From Candidatus Altarchaeales archaeon (GTDB lineage Archaea; Altiarchaeota; Altiarchaeia; IMC4; QMZM01), in the NCBI GenBank assembly GCA_003663045.1, contig QMZG01000010.1, positions 1 to 15,067 of the forward strand: a stretch of 15,067 nt of DNA. Reading direction: 5' to 3'. The notes beneath the pieces are model-generated. The model was not told the DNA's origin. It saw only the letters and a program-made list of their open reading frames with translations, and searched no databases. The stretch's first letter is position 1. Every line of letters starts with the position of its first letter. Both the position numbers and the translations under genes were made by a program. Positions 1 through 5,574 of this stretch are shown piece by piece.

Positions 1-29
1 GCGTAGCGAATGTGGCTCGTTTGATGTGG

Positions 30-95
30 CTGACTTTCAGTCAGACACACACCCGAGCTTTTGCTCGGTTGTGTCAAACTTTATTTAAAGTTTGA
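30..95. other. three tandem hairpins upstream of the MoxR gene
   Basis: Three inverted repeats follow one another. 30-44 is a 6-bp stem with a 3-nt loop. 47-74 is a stem of 5 bp plus 6 bp split by one mismatch, with loop TTTT. 74-95 is a perfect 9-bp stem (TCAAACTTT / AAAGTTTGA) with a 4-nt loop. They end exactly where a TATA-like box begins, so if the MoxR transcript is leaderless they lie upstream of its start. They would then belong to the 3' end of something left of the window, to an RNA of their own, or to a DNA-level signal. The last stem is closely related to the hairpin at 3757-3777. Positions 10-17 and 24-31 also repeat ATGTGGCT. Confidence 0.6.
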
Positions 96-104
96 TTTAT
101 ATTA
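96..104 (+). promoter_or_regulatory. putative TATA box for the MoxR gene
   Basis: TTTATATTA at 96-104 lies about 25-30 nt before the ATG at 129, the normal archaeal TATA-to-start distance. No Shine-Dalgarno sequence precedes the ATG, so a leaderless or nearly leaderless mRNA is inferred. Confidence 0.45.
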
Positions 105-128
105 AATTTAATTGAGTATAATCCAAAA

Positions 129-1085
129 ATGGCCGAGATGGAACAGATAGGAAAGGATAAGGATGTGTATCAGCAATTTGCTCGATTGTATGATGAGATT
201 CATAAGAGGATTGTTGGGAATGAAGAGGCAATAGAGTGTATTCTAATATCTCTACTTTGTGATGGTCATGTTTTATTAGAGAGCGTTCCAGGTATGGGAA
301 AGACTATGTTGGCTAAGACTATATCAGAAACATTGAACTGCGAATTCAAGAGAATTCAGGGTACACCAGATCTCACTGCAACAGATATTACCGGTAAGTT
401 GGTCTATGATGAAAAAGAGGGTAAATATGTCCTGAGAAAGGGTCCGGTCTTTACCAATATCCTCCTTATGGATGAGATAAACAGAGCACCACCAATGACA
501 CAGTCCGCACTTCTTGAGGTAATGGAGGAAAAAAAGGTGACTATGGGGGGCGTAACCTATGAACTGCCCAAGCCCTTTATCGTTATTGCAACAGAGAATC
601 CATTAGAACAGAAGGGTGTTTTCCCACTACCTGAGGCACAGAAGGATAGATTTCTTTTCAAGGTTATTATGATGTATCTCACTACTGAGGAGGAGGCCTC
701 TATCGTAAAATCCAAATTGAGGGATGTAAAGATAAATAGGATATTTAATCCGGCAGAAATTCTAATCCTTAGAAAAGAGATAAAGGAAAGCGTAACTATC
801 GATGATTCCATAATAGATTATGCCATCAAGATTGTGAATGAGACGAGAAACAGAAGGGAACTCCAGACTGGAGCCAGTCCCAGAGCGTCAATAGCATTTA
901 TGGAAACTGCAAAGGCCAAGGTATTCCTAGAGGGAAGGGATAACGTAACGGTAGCCGATATAAAGAAATTGGCATATCCCATACTGAGACATAGGATTAT
1001 TCTAAATCCAGAATATGTAGAAATGAGGGTTACACCAGATGATATCATCAAAAAGATTCTGGATAAGATTGAAGCACCTATGTAG
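129..1085 (+). CDS. MoxR-family AAA+ ATPase
   Basis: This is a 318-aa cytoplasmic AAA+ ATPase of the MoxR (AAA_3) group. Visible motifs are Walker A PGMGKT at residues 54-59, Walker B ILLMDE at 111-116, a sensor-1 type ATENP at 155-159, the DRF element at 173-175, and a C-terminal lid with RELQTGASPRA followed by the usual helical region. Length is typical. MoxR proteins act as chaperone-like ATPases that mature or activate partner proteins, often together with a DUF58 or VWA-domain protein encoded next door. No such partner follows here: the next gene is convergent, so the client is unknown. A second ATG at 138 is a possible start. The residue before P-G in Walker A is SV where many relatives have GV, which should not affect function. 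Confidence 0.93.
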   Translation: MAEMEQIGKDKDVYQQFARLYDEIHKRIVGNEEAIECILISLLCDGHVLLESVPGMGKTMLAKTISETLNCEFKRIQGTPDLTATDITGKLVYDEKEGKYVLRKGPVFTNILLMDEINRAPPMTQSALLEVMEEKKVTMGGVTYELPKPFIVIATENPLEQKGVFPLPEAQKDRFLFKVIMMYLTTEEEASIVKSKLRDVKINRIFNPAEILILRKEIKESVTIDDSIIDYAIKIVNETRNRRELQTGASPRASIAFMETAKAKVFLEGRDNVTVADIKKLAYPILRHRIILNPEYVEMRVTPDDIIKKILDKIEAPM

Positions 1086-1090
1086 CAACA

Positions 1091-1116
1091 CTTTTCTTTC
1101 TTTGGAAAAGAGAAAG
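1091..1116. other. small inverted repeats between convergent genes
   Basis: CTTTTC (1091-1096) pairs with GAAAAG (1105-1110). Alternatively CTTTCT (1096-1101) pairs with AGAAAG (1111-1116). The region lies between the MoxR stop and the convergent DUF357 stop at 1156. It could help transcript ends, but archaeal termination mainly uses U-tracts, so the role is uncertain. Confidence 0.25.
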
Positions 1117-1155
1117 GGGATACGCAAGACCTTTGTTGAGATCACATCAAATAAA

Positions 1156-1416
1156 CTATTTTAGCTTAAAAATTCCCAGAACTTTCCCAGCATCTAACCA
1201 ACCCTCAGCATATTCTAAGGCAGCGAGTGCATTTATGTACTCCCCCTTTTCATAGAAATGCTTTGCATCCCTATAATAACTTAGAGCCATTTCCTGAAAC
1301 TCTTTCTTGATTTTTTCCATATCAAGATTCCCGGCATCCCGAATCTCTAGATTTTCAAACATGTCCTTTGCCTTTTCCAGATATTCATCCACCTTCGCCT
1401 TCAGTTCATAGTTCAT
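1156..1416 (-). CDS. DUF357 family protein
   Basis: An 86-aa soluble, helical protein matching the archaeal DUF357 family (function unknown). The C-terminal signature is clear: YYRDAKHFYEKGEY at about 47-60, then ALAALEYAEGWLDAGKVLGIF, close to the family pattern of a YAxGWLDA helix. The N-terminal third is a charged helix. The ATG at 1416 overlaps the TGA of the upstream YhbY-like gene by 4 bp (ATGA), so the two are probably translationally coupled. It is the last gene of a run holding M24 peptidase, RNase P component 4 and a YhbY RNA-binding protein. That context suggests, without proving, a link to RNA processing or ribosome assembly. Confidence 0.85.
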   Translation of the reverse strand: MNYELKAKVDEYLEKAKDMFENLEIRDAGNLDMEKIKKEFQEMALSYYRDAKHFYEKGEYINALAALEYAEGWLDAGKVLGIFKLK

Positions 1417-1637
1417 CTTTTTGATAGTGTAAAGGTATTGCCCCTTACAACCAGGAGATCCGCCTTAGCCCTTTCAGCGACCTCTTGGGCGATCTCTTTT
1501 CTATCAGCAGTTCTTGCCGACTTCAGTATCCTGACCTTTAGAATCTTTCTCTTTTTTAGCTGTGCCTTTATTTCGGCAATAAGAGGCTCTGTAATTCCGG
1601 ATTTACCAATTTGAATTTGTGGTGTTGATTGTTTCAT
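1413..1637 (-). CDS. YhbY/CRM-domain RNA-binding protein
   Basis: A 74-aa single CRM (YhbY) domain. It shows the GKSGITEPLIAEI segment with the family's G-x-x-G-I signature at about 12-16, a KxRIL strand, the helix carrying EIAQEVAERA, and the closing ADLLVVRGNTFTLSKR strand pair. The usual GxxG loop is present only as a variant. CRM proteins bind RNA, and bacterial YhbY associates with pre-50S ribosomal particles. The archaeal role is less known but is assumed to be ribosome or RNA maturation. The ATG at 1637 has GAGAGG about 7 nt upstream (1645-1650 on the complement). It lies directly after the stop of the small ORF at 1650-1652 and overlaps the next gene by 4 bp. Confidence 0.88.
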   Translation of the reverse strand: MKQSTPQIQIGKSGITEPLIAEIKAQLKKRKILKVRILKSARTADRKEIAQEVAERAKADLLVVRGNTFTLSKR

Positions 1638-1649
1638 TTTTAAATCCTC

Positions 1650-1819
1650 TCATAAAAATTCCCCCATCAGCCTCTGCTTCAGATCCTCCCTCCATGGGTA
1701 ATATTTTTCGCGGCATCTAAACATCCTTTCCTCTGTCTCTTGGAAATTTTGGAAACAATCAGAATTTTTCTGAAATTCTTATCCTTGAAGAATTCCTCCG
1801 CTCTCTTTATGTTGTACAT
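1650..1819 (-). pseudogene. small ORF, apparently frameshifted, between RNase P component 4 and YhbY genes
   Basis: The gap between RNase P component 4 and the YhbY gene holds two overlapping open frames that look like one small gene. Frame A starts at ATG 1819, inside the end of the RNase P gene. It reads MYNIKRAEEFFKDKNFRK and continues to a TGA at 1679-1681, 46 aa in all. Frame B is open from about 1782 down to a TGA at 1650-1652 and ends with CREKYYPWREDLKQRLMGEF plus L. Frame B looks more protein-like at its end, and its stop sits on the ribosome binding site of the next gene, as in a tight operon. A single missing base in the shared stretch (for example in the A5 run near 1769) would join them into roughly 56 aa. 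Alternatives are a sequencing error, a decayed gene, or just frame B from its own ATG at 1724. I do not recognise the family. Confidence 0.35.
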
Positions 1820-2187
1820 CTTTGAACCTCAATTTTCTTTCCCCTCTTCCCCTTAACCTCCCTCACATAAGGAAAAAACATCTTTCTCTTGCAGTGAAAA
1901 CATTCCACCTCAACCCTCTTCTCTCTGGAATTTATCCTGCTTCTTGAGGTCTTTCCGGGCATCAGATAGTGATAGCAGTATTTACAGAATTTCCTTTTAT
2001 ACTCCCTTGATATTCGAACATTGAATTTCATCCCTATCTTTCTTGCCAGTTCAACATAGCTATCAGCGAGATCCATCTCTCCTTTAAGAGCCGCATTGTC
2101 AGCCAGACCGAAGAGAATTTCTATCCTCTCCCTTGCAATATCCTGCTGTTTCCTTTTATCTTTTTTCCTCACCTTTCTTCTTGTCAT
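1807..2187 (-). CDS. rnp4: ribonuclease P protein component 4 (Rpp21/Rpr2 homologue)
   Basis: A 126-aa basic protein of the Rpr2/Rpp21 family, one of the protein subunits of archaeal RNase P, which trims the 5' leader of pre-tRNAs. The N-terminal half has two helices (about 17-51). The C-terminal half is a zinc ribbon with CKYC at 68-71 and CFHC at 96-99, joined by a basic loop containing PGKTSRSRI, a hallmark of the family. Length fits. The ATG at 2187 overlaps the TGA of the upstream M24 peptidase gene by 4 bp, so translation is likely coupled. RNase P substrates are represented in this window by the tRNA-Val at 3780. Confidence 0.94.
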   Translation of the reverse strand: MTRRKVRKKDKRKQQDIARERIEILFGLADNAALKGEMDLADSYVELARKIGMKFNVRISREYKRKFCKYCYHYLMPGKTSRSRINSREKRVEVECFHCKRKMFFPYVREVKGKRGKKIEVQRCTT

Positions 2188-3230
2188 CTTGTTAGTATCT
2201 CTACCCTGTTTCTCTTTAGCAGGATCATATCCTCAAATCTTACCCCGAATTTTTCTGGAATGTAGATCCCAGGCTCAATTGTAAATACCATCCCGTCTTT
2301 TAGTATATCCCCAGATTCCGGACCGATGTTGGGCAGTTCATGAACCTTCAAGCCGATACCATGCCCCGTGGAGTGGTAAAACCTATAGCCTCGTTTTTCC
2401 ATTTCCCTCTCAACGAAATTATGGATATCCTCCGCCTTTACTCCAACCTCAATTCTATCAATGGTCTCATCTTGAATTTCTCTGACGTATTCCATGATTT
2501 TCCTCTTCTCGGCGTTAATTTTTCCAACCTCTATGGTTCGGGTCATGTCTGAAAAATAGCCGTTATATCTCGCGCCCAGATCAACAACAACCAAGCTACC
2601 TTTTTTAATTCTCATCCAACTCGCTCTGGCATGAATGTTCGCACTATTCTTTCCAGAGGCTAAGAGCATCCCCGACTCGAATGGTGGGCTTTCTGATCCT
2701 CGTTTACGAATTTCATATTCTATCTCGGACAAAGCATCCATCTCTCGAACCCCCTCCCTTACCACTTCAAAAGCCTTTTTCATCCCCTTCATTGCGATAT
2801 GTGCAGATCTCCTCAAAGATTCTATTTCATATCTTGATTTTATAGCCCTCTGTTTTTCAACAAGATCCGTTACCACCAAATTGATTCCCAATTCCTTTTT
2901 CAATTTATCATAATCTAAAAAATTCAAATTTTCCACAGCCAATTTTCTTATTCTGGATCTCTTTATTTTTCTCTTAATGCTATTTTTTTCATAGACCTCA
3001 ACATCAAAGGGATAGCCACTACTCGAATACAAATCAGAATAGATATCCAAGTATAATTCCTTAACCCAGAGAAAGTCTTTATCTTTTGTTAGTAAAATTC
3101 TGCCGGTATCCCTCCCAGTAAGATACTCCACATTCCTCGGATTTGAAATAAGAAAAGAATTGATCCCCTTTTTTTCCATAGAAGAGTGTAGCCTTTTTAC
3201 CCTTTTTTTTAGTTCATATCTCGTAATCAT
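2184..3230 (-). CDS. M24 metallopeptidase, Xaa-Pro aminopeptidase/dipeptidase-like
   Basis: A 348-aa protein with a creatinase-like N-terminal domain (about 1-125) and a pita-bread M24 catalytic domain (about 135-348). All five metal ligands are visible: D217 (VVDLGARY), D228 (FSDMTRT), H290 (STGHGIG), E319 (TIEPGIY) and E333 (RFEDMI). H200 and H297 match the conserved substrate-site histidines. This is the pattern of Xaa-Pro dipeptidase/aminopeptidase, which removes residues next to proline and works with two metal ions in the cytosol. Choosing between PepP- and PepQ-type specificity is not safe from sequence alone. It is the first gene of a four- or five-gene minus-strand run ending in DUF357. 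It probably starts leaderlessly from the TATA-like box at 3254-3264. Confidence 0.92.
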   Translation of the reverse strand: MITRYELKKRVKRLHSSMEKKGINSFLISNPRNVEYLTGRDTGRILLTKDKDFLWVKELYLDIYSDLYSSSGYPFDVEVYEKNSIKRKIKRSRIRKLAVENLNFLDYDKLKKELGINLVVTDLVEKQRAIKSRYEIESLRRSAHIAMKGMKKAFEVVREGVREMDALSEIEYEIRKRGSESPPFESGMLLASGKNSANIHARASWMRIKKGSLVVVDLGARYNGYFSDMTRTIEVGKINAEKRKIMEYVREIQDETIDRIEVGVKAEDIHNFVEREMEKRGYRFYHSTGHGIGLKVHELPNIGPESGDILKDGMVFTIEPGIYIPEKFGVRFEDMILLKRNRVEILTR

Positions 3231-3253
3231 TTTTTTGTATTTTTACCCTATTG

Positions 3254-3264
3254 TTTTTTATATA
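3254..3264. promoter_or_regulatory. putative shared divergent TATA box
   Basis: TTTTTTATATA at 3254-3264 lies between divergent genes. On the + strand it is about 40 nt before the LSm ATG at 3301, giving a short leader that includes the ribosome binding site GGTGAT. On the - strand the TATATAAAA reading is about 27-34 nt before the peptidase ATG at 3230. One near-palindromic box could serve both directions. Confidence 0.4.
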
Positions 3265-3300
3265 CCCTTTACTTAGTATTAATATCATCAGGTGATATAT

Positions 3301-3507
3301 ATGAAACCATTGGATGCATTGGGTAACTTATTGAATGAACCGGTTATGGTGAAATTAAAGAACGGAATGATAATCAAGGGGAAATTAAAGGCATTTGATA
3401 TTCATATCAATCTTGTTTTGGAGAATGCCTCATATGAGGACAATGGTGTGGAAAAGAAATTTAATCAGATATTCTTAAGGGGTGATATGGTCGTATTCAT
3501 ATCCTAA
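3301..3507 (+). CDS. LSm (Sm-like archaeal) RNA-binding protein
   Basis: A 68-aa Sm-fold protein. Sm1 covers about residues 14-42, with VMVKLKNGMIIKGKLKAFD and a D-x-H-x-N-L-V-L strand. Sm2 is IFLRGDMVVFIS at 57-68, close to the family's I-R-G-D-N-V-x-Y-I. Sm-like archaeal proteins form heptameric or hexameric rings that bind U-rich RNA. I take ATG 3301 over the in-frame GTG at 3292 because AGGTGAT at 3290-3296 is a good ribosome binding site for the ATG, and the GTG lies inside it. It precedes the L37e gene by 84 bp. LSm next to L37e is a conserved archaeal pairing, so cotranscription is likely. Confidence 0.95.
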   Translation: MKPLDALGNLLNEPVMVKLKNGMIIKGKLKAFDIHINLVLENASYEDNGVEKKFNQIFLRGDMVVFIS

Positions 3508-3583
3508 CAACCTTCAGAAAGGTCTGCCACATCATCACAACGGGGTTGGAGTGTTATTCAATGTGGCTGACCACATTACAACA
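3507..3583 (+). repeat. intergenic hairpin element, copy 1
   Basis: A 77-nt stretch, beginning on the last base of the LSm stop, shares three blocks in the same order with 7950-8024: ACAACCTTCAGAAAGGT, CATCACAA and CATTACAACA. Inside are a small stem at 3510-3523 (ACCTT/AAGGT) and a perfect 7-bp stem at 3560-3577 (AATGTGG, loop CTGA, CCACATT). There is also an alternative pairing of GCCACAT (3526-3532) with ATGTGGC (3561-3567) that excludes the latter stem. It lies just before the L37e start, which has no obvious ribosome binding site. A switchable leader, a small RNA or a short repeat family are all possible. Confidence 0.55.
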
Positions 3584-3591
3584 CAATAGAA

Positions 3592-3741
3592 ATGTCTAAA
3601 GGAACGCCAAGTTTTGGAAAAAAAGGGGGAAAGAAGAGAACACATATAAGGTGTCCCCGCTGTGGTAAATTTTCACTTCACAGGAGGCGGAAGATCTGTG
3701 CTTCATGCGGATTCGGGAAAAGTAAAAAGTTGAATAACTGA
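3592..3741 (+). CDS. rpl37e: 50S ribosomal protein L37e
   Basis: A 49-aa basic ribosomal protein. It opens with [11 protein letters not shown], the hallmark L37e start, followed by [12 protein letters not shown] and [13 protein letters not shown]. The four zinc-binding cysteines are C21, C24, C36 and C39. The protein is slightly shorter than most archaeal L37e, ending soon after the second zinc knuckle. It belongs to the large ribosomal subunit, where it contacts rRNA. The start codon lacks a clear Shine-Dalgarno sequence and is preceded by the hairpin element at 3507-3583. It follows the LSm gene and precedes the tRNA-Val gene, all on the + strand, giving a translation-related cluster. Confidence 0.95.
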   Translation: MSKGTPSFGKKGGKKRTHIRCPRCGKFSLHRRRKICASCGFGKSKKLNN

Positions 3742-3756
3742 TTTATGAAAGAAAAG

Positions 3757-3777
3757 TCAACCTTTCTTAAAGGTTGA
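3757..3777 (+). other. 9-bp hairpin just before tRNA-Val
   Basis: TCAACCTTT at 3757-3765 pairs perfectly with AAAGGTTGA at 3769-3777, with a 3-nt loop. It ends 2 nt before the tRNA 5' end. It lies between the L37e stop and the tRNA, so it could be an element of a shared precursor near the RNase P cleavage site. Its stem matches that at 74-95 except for one compensatory pair (C-G here, A-T there). It also resembles the hairpins at 3510-3523 and 7951-7968. Confidence 0.6.
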
Positions 3778-3779
3778 AT

Positions 3780-3890
3780 GGGCCCGTAGTCTAGTTGGCT
3801 ATGACGTTGCCTTGACGAGATCCTTTTCTTTCGGGAAAGAAAAAGGGCTCAAAGTGGCAAAGATCCCCGGTTCGAATCCGGGCGGGCCCA
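3780..3890 (+). tRNA. tRNA-Val (GAC) with intron
   Basis: The cloverleaf is complete: acceptor GGGCCCG (3780-3786) with CGGGCCC (3883-3889), discriminator A at 3890, and D arm GUC/GAC with G18-G19. The anticodon stem is UUGCC/GGCAA, the anticodon GAC lies at 3814-3816, the variable loop is AGAUC, and the T arm is CCCGG-UUCGAAU-CCGGG. CCA is not encoded. A 37-nt intron sits between positions 37 and 38. The mature tRNA is 74 nt with one extra D-loop base. Position 37 is G. The gene lies 38 nt after the L37e stop and is convergent with the aminotransferase gene. Confidence 0.95.
3818..3854 (+). other. canonical archaeal intron in tRNA-Val
   Basis: The 37-nt intron has a strict bulge-helix-bulge. 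The central 4-bp helix is UUGA (3812-3815, exon) with UCAA (3849-3852, intron). The 3-nt bulges are CGA (3816-3818) and AGU (3853-3855), each cut after its second base. The rest of the intron folds into a long imperfect hairpin closed by CUUU-CGGG-AAAG. It should be removed by the archaeal tRNA splicing endonuclease. The resulting anticodon loop is UUGACGU. Confidence 0.88.
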
Positions 3891-3907
3891 TATTTCCTCT
3901 GGAAATT

Positions 3908-5074
3908 TTACCCCAACTTCTCCATAAACCTCTCTATCCTCCTCAGTGCTTCATCAATGCTCTCCCTGGAAACAGAATAAGAGCAGCGAATATAACCTTC
4001 TCCACAATCTCCAAATGTACTCCCTGGAACTACCGCAACGCCACCTTCCTTCAAGAGTCTTTCCGCAAATTTCTCGGATTTGATCCCAGTATTTTTTATA
4101 TTTGGAAATGTATAAAATGCACCCTTGGGCATAATGCAGGATATATCCGGAATTTCATTTAAGCCTTTCACGAGAAGCCTTCTCCTTCTATCATATTCTT
4201 TGACCATATCCCCGACATAGTTTTCATACCTAAATGCTTCTAATGCCGCATGCTGTGAAACCGATGGCGCGCAGAGCATAGTATATTGATGGATCTTCAT
4301 CATTGATTCTATGAATTCTGAATTTCCCGCAGCATAACCAAGACGCCATCCAGTAAATGCATATGCCTTGGAAAATCCATTTAGTGTTATCGTTCTATCT
4401 GTCATCCCATTAAACGAGCCGATAGAGTAGTGCTTCTCATCATCGTAAATTAATTCCTCATAAATCTCATCGGAAATGACAATGAGATCATTTTCAATAA
4501 CAATATCAGAAATTTCTTCCAGATCCTTTTTTCTCAAGACACTTCCAGTGGGGTTATTTGGGGATGAAAGAATTATTGCTCTAGTTTTTTTGGTAATCCT
4601 CCCCTTTATGTCCTCAGTTAGAACCCTGAATTCATTTTCCTCTTTACTTGGAACTGGAACGGGATTGCCATGAGCAAACCACACACAGGGTTTATAGGAA
4701 ACATAACTTGGCTCTGGAATCAATATTTCATCGCCCGGATTGAGGATCGCCCTTATGGCTATATCCAGAGCTTCACTAACTCCAGTAGTGATTAGAATTT
4801 CTGTCTCCGGATTTCTATCTATGGAATTTTTCTTTTTTAATTTTTCTGCAATCCTTTCCCTCAGTTCCAAAAGACCATAATTTGATGTGTAAGAAGTAAA
4901 GTCATTCTCTATGGCTCTGACTCCGGCATCCTTCAATGGTTCAGGGGTTGGAAAATCCGGCTCTCCGACGCCCAAACTTACTATATCCTTGCTCTTCTGT
5001 ACCAATTCAAAGAACTTTCTTATCCCCGAGAATGGGATTTCCTTTACGCGGTTTGAGATCATTTTGGAACTCAC
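3908..5074 (-). CDS. class I/II PLP aminotransferase (aspartate aminotransferase-like)
   Basis: A 388-aa fold-type I PLP enzyme. Motifs are GEPDFPTP (37-44), SPNNPTG (171-177), SDEIYEELIYD (201-211), the Schiff-base lysine K236 in SKAYAFTGWRLGY, and R363 in YIRCSY, which binds the substrate carboxylate. The family includes archaeal aspartate and broad-specificity amino acid aminotransferases, and substrate choice cannot be fixed from sequence. The GTG start at 5074 overlaps the TGA of the Lrp-type regulator by 4 bp and has GAGGGT a few bases upstream. An in-frame ATG at 5062 is the alternative. With aspartate-semialdehyde dehydrogenase two genes upstream, a role in aspartate-family amino acids is a reasonable inference. 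Confidence 0.92.
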   Translation of the reverse strand: MSSKMISNRVKEIPFSGIRKFFELVQKSKDIVSLGVGEPDFPTPEPLKDAGVRAIENDFTSYTSNYGLLELRERIAEKLKKKNSIDRNPETEILITTGVSEALDIAIRAILNPGDEILIPEPSYVSYKPCVWFAHGNPVPVPSKEENEFRVLTEDIKGRITKKTRAIILSSPNNPTGSVLRKKDLEEISDIVIENDLIVISDEIYEELIYDDEKHYSIGSFNGMTDRTITLNGFSKAYAFTGWRLGYAAGNSEFIESMMKIHQYTMLCAPSVSQHAALEAFRYENYVGDMVKEYDRRRRLLVKGLNEIPDISCIMPKGAFYTFPNIKNTGIKSEKFAERLLKEGGVAVVPGSTFGDCGEGYIRCSYSVSRESIDEALRRIERFMEKLG

Positions 5075-5562
5075 AAACTGACCCTCAGCCTCTCTGCCTT
5101 GTCATCAAATGAAAGAACACCATCCCTCTTGTATTCCTCAAGAACTATGTGAGTATAAGTACCAACTACTTCCTTCTTGGGAGCCAGTTTTTCGGTAACG
5201 AATTTGCTCAGGTCATCTATGTTACTGGCTTCCACCCTGATAATGAGATCATACTCACCGGTTGCGACAAAAACATCCTTCACCCTGCTGTCCTTAGAAA
5301 TCTCTTTGCAGATTCTTTCAAATCCCGATCTTTCTTGTGGGACTACCTTTACCTGAATTACTGCAGTAGCGATATGTTTTCCAGTCTTCCTCCAGTTGAT
5401 GCTGGTCTTAAATTTTCTTATCACACCAATTTTTTTCAGTTCTGCGATTCTATTCTCGATAGTCTTCTCATCGGTCTTTAACATTGTAGCTATATCCATT
5501 AGTGAGATTCTTGCATCATCCTCCAAAATCTTCAAAATCTCCATATCCATATCCTCTTTCAT
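5071..5562 (-). CDS. Lrp/AsnC-family transcriptional regulator
   Basis: A 163-aa regulator with an N-terminal winged helix-turn-helix (about 3-55: ILKILEDDARISLMDIA, then TIENRIAELKKIGVIRKF) and a C-terminal RAM/effector domain (about 62-145), including VFVATGEYDLIIRVEA with the G-x-Y/F-D motif. Such proteins sense amino acids as oligomers and regulate amino acid metabolism. The start is ATG 5562, not the upstream in-frame ATG at 5607: a strong ribosome binding site GAGGTGAT lies 4 nt before it, and the longer form would run back into the dehydrogenase gene. It sits between aspartate-semialdehyde dehydrogenase and an aminotransferase, so autoregulation or control of that operon by a product amino acid is a natural inference. 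Confidence 0.93.
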   Translation of the reverse strand: MKEDMDMEILKILEDDARISLMDIATMLKTDEKTIENRIAELKKIGVIRKFKTSINWRKTGKHIATAVIQVKVVPQERSGFERICKEISKDSRVKDVFVATGEYDLIIRVEASNIDDLSKFVTEKLAPKKEVVGTYTHIVLEEYKRDGVLSFDDKAERLRVSL

Positions 5563-5566
5563 ATCA

Positions 5567-5574
5567 ATCACCTC
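5567..5574 (-). promoter_or_regulatory. ribosome binding site that fixes the Lrp start
   Basis: GAGGTGAT on the complement, 4 nt upstream of ATG 5562. It overlaps the TGA stop of the dehydrogenase gene (5573-5575), so the two genes are probably translationally coupled. Confidence 0.8.

Noticed and set aside
20..44. Possible C/D box RNA (TGATG followed by CTGA)
   Set aside because: The boxes lie only a few bases apart with no room for a guide, and no C'/D' pair is seen.
3812..4162. 116-codon + strand ORF running from the tRNA into the aminotransferase gene
   Set aside because: It reads through the tRNA intron and T arm and lies antisense to a strongly supported gene.
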